A stretch of 53,106 nt of DNA from Phaeoceros laevis (Eukaryota > Anthocerotophyta > Anthocerotopsida > Notothyladales). A program made the translations under genes and the position numbers. Positions 52,703 to 53,106 of the stretch are shown one piece after another (within the stretch, counting starts at the first letter, position 1; the number at the start of each line of letters is the position of its first letter). The stretch is taken from positions 1 to 53,106 of the forward strand of contig JBNGIQ010007850.1 in the NCBI GenBank assembly GCA_049999765.1, written 5' to 3'. The notes under the pieces were generated by a model. It was not told where the DNA came from. It saw nothing but the letters and a program-made list of their open reading frames with translations, and did no database searches.

Positions 52703-53106
52703 ATGGCCAGACCGAGGCTGAGGGCAAGGGAAAGAACCAGCAGTGCTGCCCTAAGGGACGGGCTGCCAACATGGACCAACCGGCAGCCAAGAAGCAAAGG
52801 GAAGAAGCCAACAAAAGGATCCAAGTGGAACCCTGCTGACCTCCAGGTGGCATTGCTTGCTGTTCGGCAAGGCACTTCACTACGTGATGCTGAAGAGCTG
52901 ACTGGTGTGCCCCGCTCAACAATCTCTGCTTGGAACCGCAATGACAGAAAGGGCCTCACAAAGAATGGGACAGTTCTTACAGCAAAGGAGGAAGAGGACC
53001 TGGCTATTTGGTGCATTCGCCGCCAAAACATAGCCCGAACGCCTACTATGCTCAATCTGAGAAACATGGTCAGCAAGATTGTGGCAGATGGTCGGAAGAC
53101 ACCCTT
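52703..53106 (+). CDS. Pogo/Tigger-type (CENP-B-like) transposase, N-terminal part, runs off window
   Basis: From the ATG at 52703 (MARPRLRARERTSS) the frame is open to the window end (134 codons, no stop). A basic linker is followed by a psq-type helix-turn-helix: WNPADLQVALLAVRQGTSLR, DAEELTGVPRSTISAWNR. Then comes the second, CENP-B-type DNA-binding part: LTAKEEEDLAIWCIRRQNI, ARTPTMLNLRNMV. This is the arrangement of pogo-group Tc1/mariner transposases and their domesticated relatives, which bind element ends through these helices and cut with a DDE domain. The DDE part would lie beyond the edge, so autonomy and intactness cannot be judged. Confidence 0.72.
   Translation, partial: MARPRLRARERTSSAALRDGLPTWTNRQPRSKGKKPTKGSKWNPADLQVALLAVRQGTSLRDAEELTGVPRSTISAWNRNDRKGLTKNGTVLTAKEEEDLAIWCIRRQNIARTPTMLNLRNMVSKIVADGRKTP

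Overview
The window looks like nuclear DNA of a land plant. It has spliced genes with short GT-AG introns, a chlorophyll-cycle enzyme with a transit-type leader, an ethylene-pathway F-box gene, a class III peroxidase, a plant-type AIG1 GTPase, a CYP72-clan P450 and DYW-type PPR remnants. The editing-type PPR remnants and compact genes would fit a seedless plant such as a moss, fern or lycophyte, but the sequence alone does not settle the species. Two runs of ten N mark assembly gaps.

Layout. The left edge (1-199) is the C-terminus of a DYW-type PPR protein, followed by an irregular tandem-repeat block (about 1500-2260). A 19-exon gene on the minus strand (3202-6754) encodes 7-hydroxymethyl chlorophyll a reductase. 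It is head-to-head with a 6-exon purple acid phosphatase (7977-9858). An uninterrupted gene for the cohesin loader subunit SCC4/MAU2 follows (10370-12331). A 1.87-kb Mutator-like element with 172-bp terminal inverted repeats and a 9-bp target duplication (14367-16240) sits before an EBF1/2-like F-box/LRR gene (18600-20852).

From 21.7 to 28 kb the DNA is repeat-rich: a palindromic minisatellite, a TRIM-like pair of 0.2-kb direct repeats with an assembly gap, and a decayed minus-strand multi-exon gene. Decayed PPR gene copies (28.05-29.64 and 32.04-33.19 kb) flank a class III peroxidase whose third exon carries an in-frame TAG. That TAG could also act as a new splice acceptor. An AIG1/GIMAP-type GTPase (34001-35026), a tRNA-Thr(UGU) gene (35911-35982) and a five-exon P450 (36772-38878, minus) follow.

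The stretch 39-47 kb is gene-poor. It holds a frameshifted unknown ORF, a 615-bp element with terminal inverted repeats and an LTR-retrotransposon 5' end with a duplicated primer-binding site. An EVE-domain gene with a long lysine-rich AT-hook tail (47482-48690) is next. The right edge enters a pogo/CENP-B-like transposase gene (52703 onward, incomplete).

The genes do not form one pathway: they are independent housekeeping, hormone, defence and metabolism loci separated by mobile DNA. The points most worth a second look are the possibly self-rescuing nonsense/splice site in the peroxidase, the EVE plus AT-hook fusion, the young Mutator-like element, and a 0.1-kb segment shared by the F-box gene leader and the decayed gene at 24.7 kb. 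All calls rest on reading the sequence and on remembered family motifs; no database search was run.
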